NCBI GenBank assembly: GCA_013316825.1
Contig: WSLY01000006.1
Span: 44,199-108,198, forward strand
Direction of reading: 5' to 3'
Source of the DNA: Lachnospiraceae bacterium
GTDB taxonomy: Bacteria; Bacillota; Clostridia; Lachnospirales; Lachnospiraceae
DNA: 64,000 bases
Shown here: positions 44,941-53,431 of the stretch, piece after piece
Position numbering within the stretch: the stretch's first letter is position 1
Layout of the letters: each line of letters opens with the position of its first letter
Position numbers and translations under genes: made by a program
The notes under the pieces: model-generated
Told to the model about the DNA's origin: nothing
Databases searched by the model: none
Seen by the model: the letters and a program-made list of their open reading frames with translations, nothing else

Positions 44941-45002
44941 AGCCGCGCTGCGCGCTTTCCGCTGCTTCGCAGCTATTCTTTGCTCATAAAGCGGCGCTCC
45001 CT

Positions 45003-45063
45003 CAGTACATACTAATACAGTAAAATTCGTGCGAGCACGATTTTCCTGTATTGGTATGTACTG
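45003..45063. repeat. 61-bp hairpin element upstream of pheA
   Basis: The outer 18-bp arms (45003-45020 and 45046-45063) match except for one G-T-compatible position. The inside AAAATTCGTG and CACGATTTT extend the stem toward a tiny loop. No T-run follows on either side, so a terminator is not indicated. It may be a palindromic repeat unit or a recombination/regulatory element. Confidence 0.7.
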
Positions 45064-45162
45064 GCTGAACTGGGATAGTTATAGTATAGCCGCTATTTTG
45101 CTTGCTATCAAGGGGGTTTTGGTATAAGATAGTGAATAATATCAGAGAGCGGAGGAAGGCGT

Positions 45163-46287
45163 ATGGAGTTGGAGGAGCTGAGAGGGCAGATTGATGAGAT
45201 AGATGCGCAGATTGTAGCCTTGTATGAGCGGCGGATGGATGTCTGTAAGGGCGTGGCGCAGTATAAGATAGAAAATGGGAAAAAGGTGTTTGACAGGCAG
45301 CGGGAGATAGAAAAGCTGGAGCGTGTCAGGTCGCTTGTGCATGATGAGTTTAACAGTCACGGGGTTACAGAGTTGTTTGAACAGCTTATGTCCATGAGCC
45401 GTAAGCTGCAGTACCGGCTGCTTGCGGAAAACGGCAGTCAGGGAAAGCTGCCCTTTATCGGGGTGGACAGGCTTTCCACGGAGGGCGCGCGGGTGGTGTT
45501 TCAGGGAAGCGAAGGTTCTTACTCGCAGGCGGCGATGCGGCGCTTTTTTGGAGACGGGGTAAACAGTTTTCACGTGGAGACTTTTCGGGACGCCATGAGT
45601 GCAATCGACGAGGGGAGCGCAGATTTTGCGGTGCTGCCTATTGAGAATTCCACGGCGGGGATTGTCAGTGAAATCTATGATTTGCTGGTGGAATTTGAAA
45701 ATTATATTGTGGGGGAGCAGGTGCTTCCCATTGAGCACTGTCTGCTGGCATTACCGGAAGCAGACAAGGGAGCGATACAGCGGGTCTATTCCCACCCACA
45801 GTCATTCATGCAGTGTGCAAGATATCTGCAGGGCTGCGACTGGCAGCAGATTAGCATGAAAAACAATGCGTTTGCGGCGAAAAAGGTTGCCGAGGAGGGC
45901 GATATGGCGCAGGCAGCCATCGCAGGGGAACATGCGGCAAAAATTTACGGGCTTAAGGTATTGGAAAAAGGAATCAACCAGTCCGATACCAACTCTACGC
46001 GATTTATCATCATTACCAACCAGAAAATATTTAGGAAGGATGCCGGCAAAATCAGCATTTGTTTTGAGGTGCCCCACAAGAGCGGCTCTCTCTACCATAT
46101 GCTGTCGCATTTTATTTACAACAATTTAAGCATGACTAAGATAGAAAGCCGTCCCATCGAGGACAGAAACTGGGAGTACCGATTTTTTATTGATTTTGAG
46201 GGGAATCTGGCGGACAGTGCCGTAAAAAATGCATTGCGGGGGTTGAGAGAGGAAACCCGCAGCATGAAAATTCTGGGCAATTATTGA
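45163..46287 (+). CDS. pheA: Chorismate mutase / prephenate dehydratase (P-protein)
   Basis: A 374-residue bifunctional enzyme leading from chorismate to phenylpyruvate. Residues ~1-90 form the AroQ chorismate mutase (LRGQIDEIDAQIVALYERRM). Residues ~108-285 are prephenate dehydratase (VVFQGSEGSYSQAA, then DTNSTRFIII with the catalytic Thr). Residues ~290-374 are an ACT domain (PHKSGSLYHML, KIESRPIEDRNWEYRFF) that normally binds phenylalanine for feedback inhibition. GGAGG lies upstream of the ATG. Confidence 0.96.
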   Translation: MELEELRGQIDEIDAQIVALYERRMDVCKGVAQYKIENGKKVFDRQREIEKLERVRSLVHDEFNSHGVTELFEQLMSMSRKLQYRLLAENGSQGKLPFIGVDRLSTEGARVVFQGSEGSYSQAAMRRFFGDGVNSFHVETFRDAMSAIDEGSADFAVLPIENSTAGIVSEIYDLLVEFENYIVGEQVLPIEHCLLALPEADKGAIQRVYSHPQSFMQCARYLQGCDWQQISMKNNAFAAKKVAEEGDMAQAAIAGEHAAKIYGLKVLEKGINQSDTNSTRFIIITNQKIFRKDAGKISICFEVPHKSGSLYHMLSHFIYNNLSMTKIESRPIEDRNWEYRFFIDFEGNLADSAVKNALRGLREETRSMKILGNY

Positions 46288-46360
46288 AAGAAGGATAGGA
46301 GATTGCAAAATGGCTTACGAGGAATTGCAGCCATGAGAAAAGCAGGCAGGAGGCAGCGGT

Positions 46361-47707
46361 ATGAGAACGCGGGAATTGATGGTATACAAGGATTTTGAGG
46401 ACGGACAGCTTCTTGACAACATGACGTTTCTGATAGAGCACTGTCAGGATATGTCTTGTGATAAAAATAAAGATAATCTGATAACGCTATTTTACGATTG
46501 CATCCACAGGCTGATAGAGCTGGCGGGCACTTACGGCTTCCACGGTAATCTGTGGCACTGTTATCTGGCAAATCTTCTGGTGAACAATGAAAACAGCTAT
46601 AGTATGGCATGTGAAATACGCGGCGCTGTGACGGGAACCATTAATCAGGCGGTGCTGCATGACATCGTGATTTTTAAGGAGCTTTATGATTTTGATTTTA
46701 CACCGGTGATGGAAGCGCTCGGTGTGCCGCAGTATGCAATGCTCATGGATTATCAGGCAAGCACGCAGGAGAGCAGGGTTTACAACAAGCGCATCTGCGA
46801 GCGGATTTGCGATCTGGCGCTGCGGTTTCAGAGCAACCATACGCCAAAGGAGATGAAGGAAACCCTGACGGAATTTTACAAAGATTACGGCGTCGGTAAG
46901 TTTGGTCTGCACAAGTCTTTTCGGATTGTCCATAGGGAGGACGGCGTGCATATTGAGCCGATTTTAAACATTGCCCATGTGAAGCTTTCCGACCTTGTAG
47001 GCTATGAGCTGGCAAAACAGAAGCTGATTGATAACACGGAAGCGTTTGTGAGCGGCAGAAAGGCAAACAACTGTCTTTTGTACGGCGATGCGGGAACCGG
47101 CAAATCTTCCAGCATCAAAGGCATTGCCAATGCATATTATGACAGGGGACTGCGTATTATCGAAGTATATAAGCATCAGTTTCAGGATTTAAATGATGTG
47201 ATTGCCATGATAAAAAACCGCAATTACAAATTTATCATTTATATGGATGATTTAAGTTTTGAGGATTTTGAAATTGAGTATAAATACCTGAAGGCGGTTA
47301 TTGAGGGCGGGCTGGAAAAAAAGCCGGAGAATGTGCTGATTTATGCGACTTCCAACAGGAGGCACCTTGTCAGGGAGAAATTTAGTGACAAGGAGGAGCG
47401 GGAAGACGATTTGCACAAGGGCGATACGGTGGCGGAAAAGCTGTCTTTGGTGTCCCGCTTCGGCGTCACGATTTACTTTGGCGCGCCTGATAAAAAGCAA
47501 TTTCAGGAGATTGTAAAAACGCTGGCGGAGCGCTATGGCATAGAGATGGAGGAGGAAACGCTTCTGCTGGAGGCAGGCAGGTGGGAATTAAACCATGGCG
47601 GACTTTCCGGCAGGACGGCACAGCAGTTTATGGATTATCTTTTAGGACAAGGGAAAGGAGCGTCACGGCATGAAGACGTTTGCGGCGGTGGACATCGGCT
47701 CGTATGA
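46361..47707 (+). CDS. DUF815 family AAA+ ATPase
   Basis: A 448-residue ATPase of the DUF815 family. An N-terminal ~200-residue helical region is followed by the AAA core: Walker A YGDAGTGKSS, Walker B FIIYMDDLSFED, sensor-1-like YATSNRRHL, and a C-terminal lid. The family function is not established. Here it is tightly coupled to ppx by a 38-bp overlap and precedes ppk1, so it may act on polyphosphate enzymes or polyphosphate-bound proteins (inference). AGGAGG precedes the ATG. Confidence 0.85.
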   Translation: MRTRELMVYKDFEDGQLLDNMTFLIEHCQDMSCDKNKDNLITLFYDCIHRLIELAGTYGFHGNLWHCYLANLLVNNENSYSMACEIRGAVTGTINQAVLHDIVIFKELYDFDFTPVMEALGVPQYAMLMDYQASTQESRVYNKRICERICDLALRFQSNHTPKEMKETLTEFYKDYGVGKFGLHKSFRIVHREDGVHIEPILNIAHVKLSDLVGYELAKQKLIDNTEAFVSGRKANNCLLYGDAGTGKSSSIKGIANAYYDRGLRIIEVYKHQFQDLNDVIAMIKNRNYKFIIYMDDLSFEDFEIEYKYLKAVIEGGLEKKPENVLIYATSNRRHLVREKFSDKEEREDDLHKGDTVAEKLSLVSRFGVTIYFGAPDKKQFQEIVKTLAERYGIEMEEETLLLEAGRWELNHGGLSGRTAQQFMDYLLGQGKGASRHEDVCGGGHRLV

Positions 47708-49208
47708 GTTGTCCATGAAAATCTTTGAATTTTCCGGAAAAAATAAGATGCGGGAAATCGACCATATCCGGCATAGAATCGACTTGGGGACGGAGACATA
47801 TTTTACAGGAAAGCTGAGTTATGAAAAGGCGGACGAGCTTAGCAGGGTGCTGCGGGAGTTTGCCAAAATTATGGAAGCTTACAAGGTGGAAGAATATCAG
47901 GCTTATGGTACGAGCGCAGTGCGCGAAATGGAGAACAGCGGTATTGTTTTGGACAGGCTGGCACAGCGCACAGGTATTCGAATAGATGTTTTAAGCAACT
48001 CAGAACAGCGCTTTCTGGATTACAAATCCATTGCTTCAAAAGGCGAGGAATTTGACAAGCTTTTGGAAAAGGGGACGGTGATTTTAGATATTGGCGGCGG
48101 CAGCATCCAGATTTCTTTGTTTGATAAGGGTTCCTTGACGGCAACGCAGAATCTGCGCCTTGGCGCACTGTGGCTGCGGGAAAGGCTGGGCAGAATCAAT
48201 GCGAAGCCTTCGCAGCTTGAGGAGCTTTTAGTGGAGATAAGCGATGCACAGCTTGCCGTTTTAAAGAAGTTTTACTTTAAGGATAAGGAAATCAAGAATA
48301 TTATACTGGTGGACGACTATCTCTCAGGGCTGCTTGGGGCAAAGGCAAAGCAGGCGCAGGAAGCGAGATACGCTTCTGCAGAGGAGTATCAAAAATTAAT
48401 GGAATTTTTGCGCAAAAGAAGCGCGGGCGAGATTGCCGTAAAGCTCGGCATCTCGGAGGAAAATGCAAGTCTGATGTTTATTGCGGCGGTTCTGCTCAAT
48501 CAGGTGATGACAATGACCGGCGCGGAGCTTGTCTGGGCGCCCGGTGTAACGTTGTGCGACGGTATCGCTTACGAATATGCGCAGAAGCGGAAGCTGTTAG
48601 TCGGCGGACATGACTTTGAGAAGGACATAGTGGACAGCGCCATGAGCATCAGCAAGCGTTATATGGGAAGCCGGAAACGCGCGGAAACGCTGGAAAATTT
48701 GACGATGGTGCTGTTTGAGGCGACGAAAAAGCTGCACGGGCTGGGAAAGCGGGAACAGCTTCTTTTACGGATTGCAGCAATCTTGCACGACTGTGGAAAG
48801 TATATCAGTATAGCAAGTCTGGGTGAGTGCTCCTACCAGATTATTATGGCGACGGAAATTATCGGGCTGTCCCATCTGGAACGTGAAATCATTGCCAATG
48901 TAGTGAAGTTCAATCATGAAGAATTTATTTATTATGAGGAATTGAGCAGGGACTCCTCTCTGGACATGCCCGCATATCTGACGATGGCAAAGCTGACGGC
49001 AATTTTGCGGCTTGCCAACGGTATGGACAGAAGCCATAAGCAGAAGTTTAAAAATATAAAAGCGCAGTTAAGGGAAAACGAACTGGTATTGACGGCGGAT
49101 ACCGGAGAAGATATTACCTTGGAAAAAGGTCTTTTTACCAATCGGGCACAGTTTTTTGAAGAGGTATTCAATGTAAGGCCTGTTATCAGGCAGAAAAAGA
49201 GCCTGTAA
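47670..49208 (+). CDS. ppx: Exopolyphosphatase (Ppx/GppA family) with HD domain
   Basis: A 512-residue enzyme that removes terminal phosphate from polyphosphate or hydrolyses pppGpp. The N-terminal actin-like fold shows AAVDIGSYELSMKIFEF (phosphate-1 motif), YGTSAVREMENS, and ILDIGGGSIQISLF (phosphate-2 motif). The C-terminal ~200 residues contain an HD-type segment, AAILHDCGKYISI. The motif DIGSYE differs from the more usual DIGSNS, so the phosphate-1 loop may be modified. It overlaps the DUF815 gene by 38 bp. Confidence 0.88.
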   Translation: MKTFAAVDIGSYELSMKIFEFSGKNKMREIDHIRHRIDLGTETYFTGKLSYEKADELSRVLREFAKIMEAYKVEEYQAYGTSAVREMENSGIVLDRLAQRTGIRIDVLSNSEQRFLDYKSIASKGEEFDKLLEKGTVILDIGGGSIQISLFDKGSLTATQNLRLGALWLRERLGRINAKPSQLEELLVEISDAQLAVLKKFYFKDKEIKNIILVDDYLSGLLGAKAKQAQEARYASAEEYQKLMEFLRKRSAGEIAVKLGISEENASLMFIAAVLLNQVMTMTGAELVWAPGVTLCDGIAYEYAQKRKLLVGGHDFEKDIVDSAMSISKRYMGSRKRAETLENLTMVLFEATKKLHGLGKREQLLLRIAAILHDCGKYISIASLGECSYQIIMATEIIGLSHLEREIIANVVKFNHEEFIYYEELSRDSSLDMPAYLTMAKLTAILRLANGMDRSHKQKFKNIKAQLRENELVLTADTGEDITLEKGLFTNRAQFFEEVFNVRPVIRQKKSL

Positions 49209-49238
49209 ATGATATTTTGACGGATAGGAGTAAGCGGT

Positions 49239-51365
49239 ATGGGAGAGAAAAAAATATTTAAAAATCCTGAATATTACACCAATCGGGAAATGAGCTGGGT
49301 GCTTTTTAATTACAGGGTGCTGTCGGAGGCGCGGGACAAGAATATTCCGCTGTTTGAAAGGCTGAAGTTTTTGAGTATCACCGCCTCAAATCTGGACGAA
49401 TTTTTTATGATACGGGTGGCTTCCCTGAAAGATATGGTAAGCGCGGGTTATACCAAACGGGACATTGCAGGCATGACCGTCTCAGAGCAGCTTCACGGAC
49501 TGGAGGAGCAGATACATGAGCTGGTAGAGCTGCAATATTCCACCTACAACCGCTCCCTGCTGCCTCTTTTGGAGCAGAACGGGCTGCATGTTATCAAAAA
49601 ACAGGAGCAGCTCACGGAGAAGGAAGGAGAATATCTGGATAAATACTTTGAAAGCAATGTCTATCCTGTGCTGACGCCCATGGCGGTGGACTCTTCCAGA
49701 CCCTTCCCTCTGATACGCAATAAATCCCTGAATCTGGGCGCCCTTGTGAAAAAGAAGGAAGGCGGCGGTGAATTGGAGTTTGCTACGGTGCAGGTGCCGA
49801 GTGTGCTGCCCCGTATCGTTGAGCTGCCCGACGACAAGGGAAAAAGAAGGGTGATTCTCTTAGAAGAAATTATAGAGAGAAATATTCATAAGTTATTTTT
49901 GAACTATGATATTGTCTGTGTATATCCGTTCCGCATTATGCGGAATGCGGACTTGACGATAGAGGAGGACGAGGCTGCAGATCTGCTCAAGGAAATTGAA
50001 AAGCAGTTAAAGAAACGACAGTGGGGGGAGGCTATCCGTCTGGAGGTGGAAGCGGGCATCGATAAGCGGCTTCTGAAAATACTGAAGCGTGAGCTTTCCA
50101 TTGGCGAGGAAGCGCTCTACACCATAGACGGACCGCTGGATTTGACTTTTTTAATGAAAATGTACGGGTTGGAGGGCTTCAAAAATCTGAAGGCAGAAAA
50201 ATATACGCCGCAGCCGGTTCCGGCGTTTGTGCAGAAGGAGGATATTTTCGCCGCTGTCAGGGAGGGTGATATCCTGCTGCATCATCCGTACCAGAGCTTT
50301 ATGCCGGTGGTAGATTTTATCCGCAATGCGGCGAAGGATCCCCATGTGCTTGCCATCAAGCAGACGCTTTATCGTGTCAGCGGCAATTCTCCGATTATTG
50401 CCGCGCTTGCGCAGGCGGCGGAGAACGGCAAACAGGTTTCCGTGCTGGTAGAGCTGAAGGCAAGATTTGACGAAGAAAACAATATTGTGTGGGCGCGCAT
50501 GTTGGAGAAAGCGGGCTGTCACGTGATATACGGTCTGGTGGGCTTAAAGACCCACAGTAAGATTACGCTGGTAGTCAGGCGGGAGGAGGACGGTATTCGC
50601 CGTTATGTCCATTTAGGGACAGGAAACTACAACGATGCGACGGCAAAACTGTACACGGACATAGGGCTTTTTACCTGCTCGGAGGCAGTGGGTGAGGACG
50701 CCACCGCCGTATTTAACATGTTGTCCGGCTATTCGGAGCCGCTGCATTGGAACCGGCTTTCCCTTGCACCGCTCTGGCTGAAGGATAAGTTTTTGTACCT
50801 GATTGGCAGGGAACGGGACGCGGCACTTTCCGGCAAGCCGGCGCATATTATAGCAAAAATGAACTCCCTTTGCGACGCTGATGTGATTGCGGCGCTCTAT
50901 GAAGCAAGTGCTGCCGGCGTTAAAATCGAGTTGATTGTCAGGGGAATCTGCTGTCTGAAAGTGGGGATTCCCAAGGTGAGCGAGCATATTTCTGTGCGCT
51001 CCATTGTGGGAAATTTTCTGGAACACAGCCGTATTTTCTATTTTGAAAACGAGGGTGATTATGAAATTTACTGCGCCAGCGCGGACTGGATGCCGCGAAA
51101 TTTAGAGCGCAGAGTAGAAATTCTGTTTCCGGTTGAGAAGGAGGAGCTGAAAGAGGAGCTGCTGCATATTTTAAAATGTCAGCTTCGCGATACCGTTAAG
51201 GCGCACATCCTGACACCGGAGGGAAATTATGAAAAAGTAGACAGGAGAGGAAAGGAAACCTATAACTCGCAGGAAGCCTTCTGCAGAGAAGCAGAGCAGA
51301 TTGCCAAAGAAAAGCGGGAAGAGCCAAAGAGCAGGGTATTTATTCCGGAGACACATCATGAATGA
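49239..51365 (+). CDS. ppk1: Polyphosphate kinase 1
   Basis: A 708-residue enzyme that polymerises the ATP gamma-phosphate into polyphosphate. Typical features are the N-terminal YTNREMSWVLFNYRVLSEA, PVLTPMAVDSSRPFP, and the kinase core VGLKTHSKITLVVRRE with the phosphorylated H439. YVHLGTGNYND follows, and a conserved late segment is IVGNFLEHSRIFYF. The 3' end overlaps maf by 8 bp. Confidence 0.96.
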   Translation: MGEKKIFKNPEYYTNREMSWVLFNYRVLSEARDKNIPLFERLKFLSITASNLDEFFMIRVASLKDMVSAGYTKRDIAGMTVSEQLHGLEEQIHELVELQYSTYNRSLLPLLEQNGLHVIKKQEQLTEKEGEYLDKYFESNVYPVLTPMAVDSSRPFPLIRNKSLNLGALVKKKEGGGELEFATVQVPSVLPRIVELPDDKGKRRVILLEEIIERNIHKLFLNYDIVCVYPFRIMRNADLTIEEDEAADLLKEIEKQLKKRQWGEAIRLEVEAGIDKRLLKILKRELSIGEEALYTIDGPLDLTFLMKMYGLEGFKNLKAEKYTPQPVPAFVQKEDIFAAVREGDILLHHPYQSFMPVVDFIRNAAKDPHVLAIKQTLYRVSGNSPIIAALAQAAENGKQVSVLVELKARFDEENNIVWARMLEKAGCHVIYGLVGLKTHSKITLVVRREEDGIRRYVHLGTGNYNDATAKLYTDIGLFTCSEAVGEDATAVFNMLSGYSEPLHWNRLSLAPLWLKDKFLYLIGRERDAALSGKPAHIIAKMNSLCDADVIAALYEASAAGVKIELIVRGICCLKVGIPKVSEHISVRSIVGNFLEHSRIFYFENEGDYEIYCASADWMPRNLERRVEILFPVEKEELKEELLHILKCQLRDTVKAHILTPEGNYEKVDRRGKETYNSQEAFCREAEQIAKEKREEPKSRVFIPETHHE

Positions 51366-52035
51366 GATAATACTGGCGAGCGCATCTCCCAGAAGGAGCG
51401 AACTGCTTAAGCAGATAGGACTTTCTTTCAGGGTATGCGTAAGCGATTGTGAGGAAAAGATTACAGAGCGTCTTCCCGAACGGGTTGTCTGTGAATTGTC
51501 AGGATTAAAAGCGCGGAATGTGTGGAAAAAGCTGAAGGAGGAACGCAGAGCGGTGTGCGGCGGGAGATGTGAGGCTGCTTTGGCAGGCAGATCGCGGGAG
51601 CCGCACGGCGGCATGGAAAAAGCTGCTGAAGCTGAAGCAGAGAAGCGGGTGGTTATCGGTGCGGACACAGTGGTGGCATATGGCGGCAGGATACTGGGAA
51701 AGCCTTCCGATAAAGCGGAGGCGGCAGAAATGCTCACACTTCTTGCAGGCAATACCCATCAGGTATATACAGGCGTTACCTTTTGCTATCAGGAGGACGG
51801 AGCAGAGAAGGCGCATACCTTTTACGAGATGACAAAAGTCGTCCTCTATCCTATGAGCGAGGAAGAAATCGACCATTATATTGCAACGGGGGAGCCCATG
51901 GACAAAGCGGGCGCATATGGGATACAGGGGTTTTTTGCCTCTTATGTAAAGGAAATACACGGGGACTACAACAATGTGGTAGGACTGCCGGTGGGAAGGG
52001 TTTATCAGGAACTAAAAGAGAAAAGATTTCTTTAG
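51358..52035 (+). CDS. maf: Maf-type nucleotide pyrophosphatase
   Basis: A 225-residue house-cleaning nucleotide pyrophosphatase. The N-terminus ILASASPRRSELLKQIG and the catalytic-region sequence VIGADTVVAYGGRILGKP are diagnostic. Between them, residues ~55-92 hold an extra segment (NVWKKLKEERRAVCGGRCEA and following) that makes the protein longer than the usual ~190. The start overlaps the ppk1 end; a longer frame is a shadow. Confidence 0.92.
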   Translation: MNEIILASASPRRSELLKQIGLSFRVCVSDCEEKITERLPERVVCELSGLKARNVWKKLKEERRAVCGGRCEAALAGRSREPHGGMEKAAEAEAEKRVVIGADTVVAYGGRILGKPSDKAEAAEMLTLLAGNTHQVYTGVTFCYQEDGAEKAHTFYEMTKVVLYPMSEEEIDHYIATGEPMDKAGAYGIQGFFASYVKEIHGDYNNVVGLPVGRVYQELKEKRFL

Positions 52036-52081
52036 AGAAAAGATTTCTTTCAAAAGAAAAACTGATTGGAGAAAAGGGACG

Positions 52082-52732
52082 ATGAAAAAGGCAGTTATTT
52101 TTGACTTGGACGGTACTCTGACGGATTCGCTGGAGTCTATAAAGGTAAGCGCCGACAAAGCGATAGGAGAATTTGGCTTTGGACCGTACACAAAAGAGCA
52201 GTATAAATATTTTGTGGGCGACGGCGCGGATACGCTGATAGAAAGGTGCTTAGTGGCAGGCGGGGATAAGGGTCTTGCGTATTTTGACAGGGCGTTTGTG
52301 GAATATCAAAAGATATTTCAGGAATATTGCATGTACCGGGTGGTTCCTTACGACGGGATAAAGGAGCTTTTGGCTGCTTTGAAGGAAAGAGGTATAAAAA
52401 TAGCGGTACTCTCCAACAAACCGCATGAGAGGACGAAGGACGTTATTTACACGCTTTTTGGCGAAGGATATTTTGACGTAGTGCAGGGGCAGATTGCAGG
52501 GATGGAAAAAAAGCCAAGTCCGGCAGGCGTATTTCATATTCTAAAACAGCTGGAGCTTACTGCAGAAGATGTTTTGTATCTAGGAGACACCGGCACCGAC
52601 ATGCAGACGGGAAAGTCCGCCGGTGCAGTCACCATAGGCGCTCTCTGGGGCTTCAGGGAGCGGGAAGAGCTTTTAGAGAACCATGCGGATTACGTGATAG
52701 AAAAGCCGCTTGAACTGTTACAATACGTATAA
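52082..52732 (+). CDS. HAD-family phosphatase (phosphoglycolate phosphatase-like)
   Basis: A 216-residue HAD hydrolase with FDLDGTLTDSLESI (nucleophile D), LSNKPHERTK (motif II), lysine in the KPSPAGVF segment, and YLGDTGTDMQTGKSAGA (motif IV acids). A cap domain (~15-85) makes it the Gph/PGMB subclass. The likely substrate is a small phospho-metabolite. It lies 46 bp after maf. Confidence 0.9.
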   Translation: MKKAVIFDLDGTLTDSLESIKVSADKAIGEFGFGPYTKEQYKYFVGDGADTLIERCLVAGGDKGLAYFDRAFVEYQKIFQEYCMYRVVPYDGIKELLAALKERGIKIAVLSNKPHERTKDVIYTLFGEGYFDVVQGQIAGMEKKPSPAGVFHILKQLELTAEDVLYLGDTGTDMQTGKSAGAVTIGALWGFREREELLENHADYVIEKPLELLQYV

Positions 52733-52747
52733 GAAAGGAGATTCCAT

Positions 52748-53011
52748 ATGCATGAATTTGATGATGTAGTATTACAGTGTTTTCTGAAAAATCAATCGCA
52801 GCTTTTTCCGGAGGATGTGGCTGCCAATCTTGAGGAAGCAGAAGCCTTTCTTGAGGAATGTATGGCGGTCGTGGTAGATTCGGTGGAAGAGGTGATAGCG
52901 TATTTTGAGGAAGAGGGCATCGATATGAACGAGGCTGTCGGCGATGAAATATTGGAAGCATCAGAGGTATTTGATGTGGGGGATGGAAGATATCTGATTG
53001 TGGAAGGCTGA
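52748..53011 (+). CDS. Small acidic protein, unknown
   Basis: An 87-residue very acidic protein, with ELEEAEAF-like helices (NLEEAEAFLEECMAVVVDS, EEVIAYFEEEGIDMNEAV) ending in VGDGRYLIVEG. No known domain is recognised. AGAAAGGAG lies upstream, 15 bp after the HAD stop, so it is probably in the same operon. It is the last gene before the invertible segment. Confidence 0.7.
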   Translation: MHEFDDVVLQCFLKNQSQLFPEDVAANLEEAEAFLEECMAVVVDSVEEVIAYFEEEGIDMNEAVGDEILEASEVFDVGDGRYLIVEG

Positions 53012-53063
53012 TGAAAAACTGAAAAGCGCGGTTTTACTATAAAATTATTATTTGGCAATGATA

Positions 53064-53106
53064 AACACCCTGTTCTATAATATAGAATAGGGTGTTCTAT
53101 TTTCTT
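53064..53106 (+). terminator. Terminator before the invertible segment
   Basis: AACACCCTGTTCTAT pairs with ATAGAATAGGGTGTT with one G-T-compatible position. CTATTTTCTTTT follows. It ends the operon of the small acidic protein. In the other direction it lacks a T-run and would stop transcripts from the outward promoter only weakly. Confidence 0.75.
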
Positions 53107-53134
53107 TTATCCATCTAACAAAGCAACGTCTGTT

Positions 53135-53159
53135 TTCGCAAAATATATACATTTATGAA
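53135..53159 (+). repeat. Left inverted recombination-like site (IRL)
   Basis: A 25-bp site made of arm TTCGCAAAA, centre TATATAC and arm ATTTATGAA. The arms are imperfectly complementary, as in core sites of tyrosine recombinases (two arms around a 6-8 bp crossover). The reverse complement of the right site at 54624-54648 matches it at 22 of 25 positions, including the entire centre and a 15-nt uninterrupted run. Confidence 0.75.
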
Positions 53160-53215
53160 AATAAAAAAAGGGTACAACAAATACAATAATAATGCAAAAT
53201 GCCGAATTCTTAATT

Positions 53216-53244
53216 ATATTATCATTTTAAGGTTGAGATTGCAA
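53216..53244 (-). promoter_or_regulatory. Outward promoter inside the invertible segment
   Basis: On the reverse strand: TTGCAA, 17-bp spacer, TGA TAATAT (extended -10). Transcripts would start near 53209 and leave the segment across the left site. In the present orientation they run toward the small acidic protein gene; after inversion they would run into the gene at 54784. Confidence 0.55.
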
Positions 53245-53268
53245 CCCCTAAAATTACAATAGTATAAA
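53233..53268 (+). promoter_or_regulatory. Possible promoter of the recombinase gene
   Basis: Two overlapping options: TTGAGA, 16 bp, TACAAT; or TTGCAA (the same palindromic box used by the outward promoter), 18 bp, TATAAA. Either gives a leader of about 160 nt that contains a nested hairpin at 53357-53396 (AGTGG..CCACT around GTGAAGC-gca-GCTTCAC). Confidence 0.4.
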
Positions 53269-53345
53269 TTAATTTTGCTAAAAATAGCTAAACTTTGTGA
53301 AAGGGAGAGAAAAAACAAAAGATAAGGCCCACAAAAATAAAGAAT

Positions 53346-53369
53346 ACCGTCAAAAAAGTGGTCTGCTTT
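53346..53369 (+). repeat. 24-bp direct repeat, copy 1
   Basis: Identical over 24 bp to 54564-54587. Here it lies in the leader of the recombinase gene. It contains GTGGTCTGC, the left arm of the terminator at the other end of the gene, but without the matching right arm. Confidence 0.8.
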
Positions 53370-53431
53370 GTGAAGCGCAGCTTCACAGGCTCCACTGATA
53401 AAAGCTGCTTTGCGGTGGAATGAGAGGAAGC

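Noticed and set aside
44785..45023. Short forward open frames through the tandem repeats
   Set aside because: They exist only because the GC-rich repeats lack stops; they have no ribosome binding sites and no protein-like composition beyond the repeat.
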